Source: an uncultured Gammaproteobacteria bacterium
Lineage (GTDB): Bacteria > Pseudomonadota > Gammaproteobacteria > Pseudomonadales > Pseudohongiellaceae
NCBI GenBank assembly: GCA_913060975.1
Contig: CAJXVC010000012.1
Coordinates: 1-64,000 of the forward strand
Direction: 5' to 3'
DNA length: 64,000 nucleotides
The notes below the pieces were generated by a model. That model was not told the DNA's origin. It ran no database searches and worked only from the letters and a program-made list of their open reading frames with translations. Below, one piece after another: positions 62,828 through 64,000 of the stretch (positions within the stretch are counted from its first letter, which is position 1; every line of letters starts with the position of its first letter). A program made the position numbers and the translations under genes.

Positions 62828-63958
62828 CTAGCCAAACAGCTTGCGATAAGTCTGCGTGAAATACTCCATGTCTTCAGGCCGCTGCATGGATACCCGCGCC
62901 CACGTCGTAAATGGTGGAAATGCGCGGCCAACCATGATGCCTTCATTTAACATGGCAGCACTGAATTTCTCGATCTCCATGCCGGTTTCAATAAACCCGA
63001 AATTGGCATTGGATTTCACATAGTTGATGCCCATCTCGTCGCAGAATCCTTCGACGATAGACAACGACTCTTTATTCATCTTGCGCGCAAAATTCTGGAA
63101 TTCCATGTCCTGATAGCTGGCATAGGCCGCGTGTTGACCCACAATATTCAGGCTGCCGGTTTTCTTCATGTCCATGCTGGCAATCAGGTCCGGGTGCGCA
63201 TAACCAAATCCTACCCGCAGTGCCGCAATGCCGTGAATTTTCGACGCTGTGCGCGCCACAATGACATTGGGGTTATCGTTGCGCACATAATCCATCATGG
63301 TCTCAAAATCAGGGTTGTCGACGTATTCGTAGTAAGCCTCATCGACAAAGACCAGGCGATCTTTTGACACTTCATCAATGAAATCGCGCATGGCATTTTT
63401 CTCAATGATGGAAGGAATCGGATTATTCGGATTACACAGATACACCATCTTGGTATCAGGGCGAATCGCTGCATACATGGCATTGAGATCGATATGCATC
63501 TTGTCATCGACTGGCACACGAATAATCTCACTGCCCATATTTCCGGCGTAACGTGGCAGTGATTCAAACGTCGGGTATGGCGCCACGATAGAACCGCCCT
63601 CCAGACTGGCTATCATCGCGCTAACATTGAGAATCTCACCGGACCCGGTACCCACTGTGATGTGGTCTTCGGGCACATTCTCGATTTTGGACATCAGTGA
63701 AATCAATTGCGGGGTGATGCCACCGTACTTGTTGGCATCTTCCATTGCCCGATGTACTGCCTTGAGGGCAACCCGAGAAGGGCCGTAGGGATTCTCGTTG
63801 GAGCTAGCGCGAATAATATGACTCGGCCGCTTCACTTGTGCTATCGCAGAGTTTAACAAGCGAATGCTGGGCGCTCCCGGGATGCTATCCAGCACACCGG
63901 CTCCCGCCAACGTAGCACCACCAAAGAGAAACTTTCGTCGATTCAACATCTTGTTCAT
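62828..63958 (-). CDS. PLP-dependent aminotransferase (HisC-like, fold type I) with twin-arginine signal
   Basis: A 376-residue enzyme. The ATG at 63958 has GAGG 6 bases upstream. Arg7-Arg8 in 'LNRRKFLFGGATLAGAG' forms a Tat signal with cleavage likely near 'NSAIAQ'. The catalytic domain has 'ASSNENPYGPS', 'CNPNNPI', 'VFVDEAYYEY', the Schiff-base Lys240 in 'RTASKIHGIAALRVGFG', and the carboxylate-binding Arg in 'TWARVSMQRPEDM'. It resembles histidinol-phosphate aminotransferases, but its genomic setting is not histidine synthesis. Aminotransferases are rarely exported. The convergent exported RidA would detoxify imine intermediates. The substrate is unknown. Confidence 0.9.
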   Translation of the reverse strand: MNKMLNRRKFLFGGATLAGAGVLDSIPGAPSIRLLNSAIAQVKRPSHIIRASSNENPYGPSRVALKAVHRAMEDANKYGGITPQLISLMSKIENVPEDHITVGTGSGEILNVSAMIASLEGGSIVAPYPTFESLPRYAGNMGSEIIRVPVDDKMHIDLNAMYAAIRPDTKMVYLCNPNNPIPSIIEKNAMRDFIDEVSKDRLVFVDEAYYEYVDNPDFETMMDYVRNDNPNVIVARTASKIHGIAALRVGFGYAHPDLIASMDMKKTGSLNIVGQHAAYASYQDMEFQNFARKMNKESLSIVEGFCDEMGINYVKSNANFGFIETGMEIEKFSAAMLNEGIMVGRAFPPFTTWARVSMQRPEDMEYFTQTYRKLFG

Positions 63959-64000
63959 AAGCGACCTCAATTAGGCATTGCTACTGCACTCACGCGTCAG

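Overview
The window looks like chromosome of an aerobic, probably marine gammaproteobacterium. The clues are TonB-dependent B12 uptake, many signal peptides, c-type heme proteins, a QmcA/NfeD pair, a ModE-controlled molybdate transporter and an iodotyrosine-deiodinase-like nitroreductase. This is inference from gene content; I see no rRNA, tRNA or other taxonomic marker. I see no phage, IS element or CRISPR array. Coding density is ordinary, and many genes have their own intrinsic terminators.

Left part (1-40 kb). A CstA-type carrier, a HupE/UreJ-like membrane protein and peptide-catabolism genes (gamma-glutamyltransferase, M19 dipeptidase, YtcJ-like amidohydrolase) are interspersed with two unusual families. 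One family has five secreted proteins (2070-3761, 10268-12010, 34860-36212, 36456-37808, 38276-39613). Each joins a CxxCH heme-c domain to a domain carrying the complete copper-ligand pattern of peptidylglycine alpha-hydroxylating monooxygenase (PHM): HH, H, HxH, M. The other family is two exported beta-propellers (5563-6759, 7009-8196) that keep the residues of peptidyl-alpha-hydroxyglycine alpha-amidating lyase (PAL): one Arg, one Tyr and three zinc-type His. Together they look like the two halves of a PAM (peptide amidation) chemistry, with a cytochrome attached to the copper enzyme. I regard this as the most interesting content. Also here are a FecR-domain protein with a large Asn-Gly repeat region, an iodotyrosine-deiodinase homologue, two paralogous secreted proteins of unknown function, a Ser/Thr kinase whose 3' end overlaps a TPR/TonB-like gene, a DUF1631 protein, a serine hydrolase and an MFS carrier.

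Middle part (40-50 kb). QmcA and NfeD-like proteins are followed by small stress genes (CsbD, EF-hand protein, a general-stress-protein-like protein, lipoprotein Cu/Zn superoxide dismutase), two unknown secreted proteins, a decayed ABC-transporter ATPase with two stops in its signature motif, and a comparatively AT-rich HTH-STAND-TPR protein that may be an acquired defence or regulatory gene.

Right part (50-64 kb). A YeeE/YedE transporter is followed by modE. Divergent modB-modC lie behind a near-perfect ModE operator, and no modA is visible. A cobalamin block follows: one riboswitch drives a DUF6580 membrane protein, a PP-loop ATPase and a BtuF-like protein, and a second riboswitch drives a BtuB-like receptor. 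The two leaders share a 32-nt identical block and a similar Shine-Dalgarno-sequestering hairpin. Last come a DUF305/LVIVD-type fusion and a convergent pair, a RidA protein and a PLP aminotransferase, both with twin-arginine signals.
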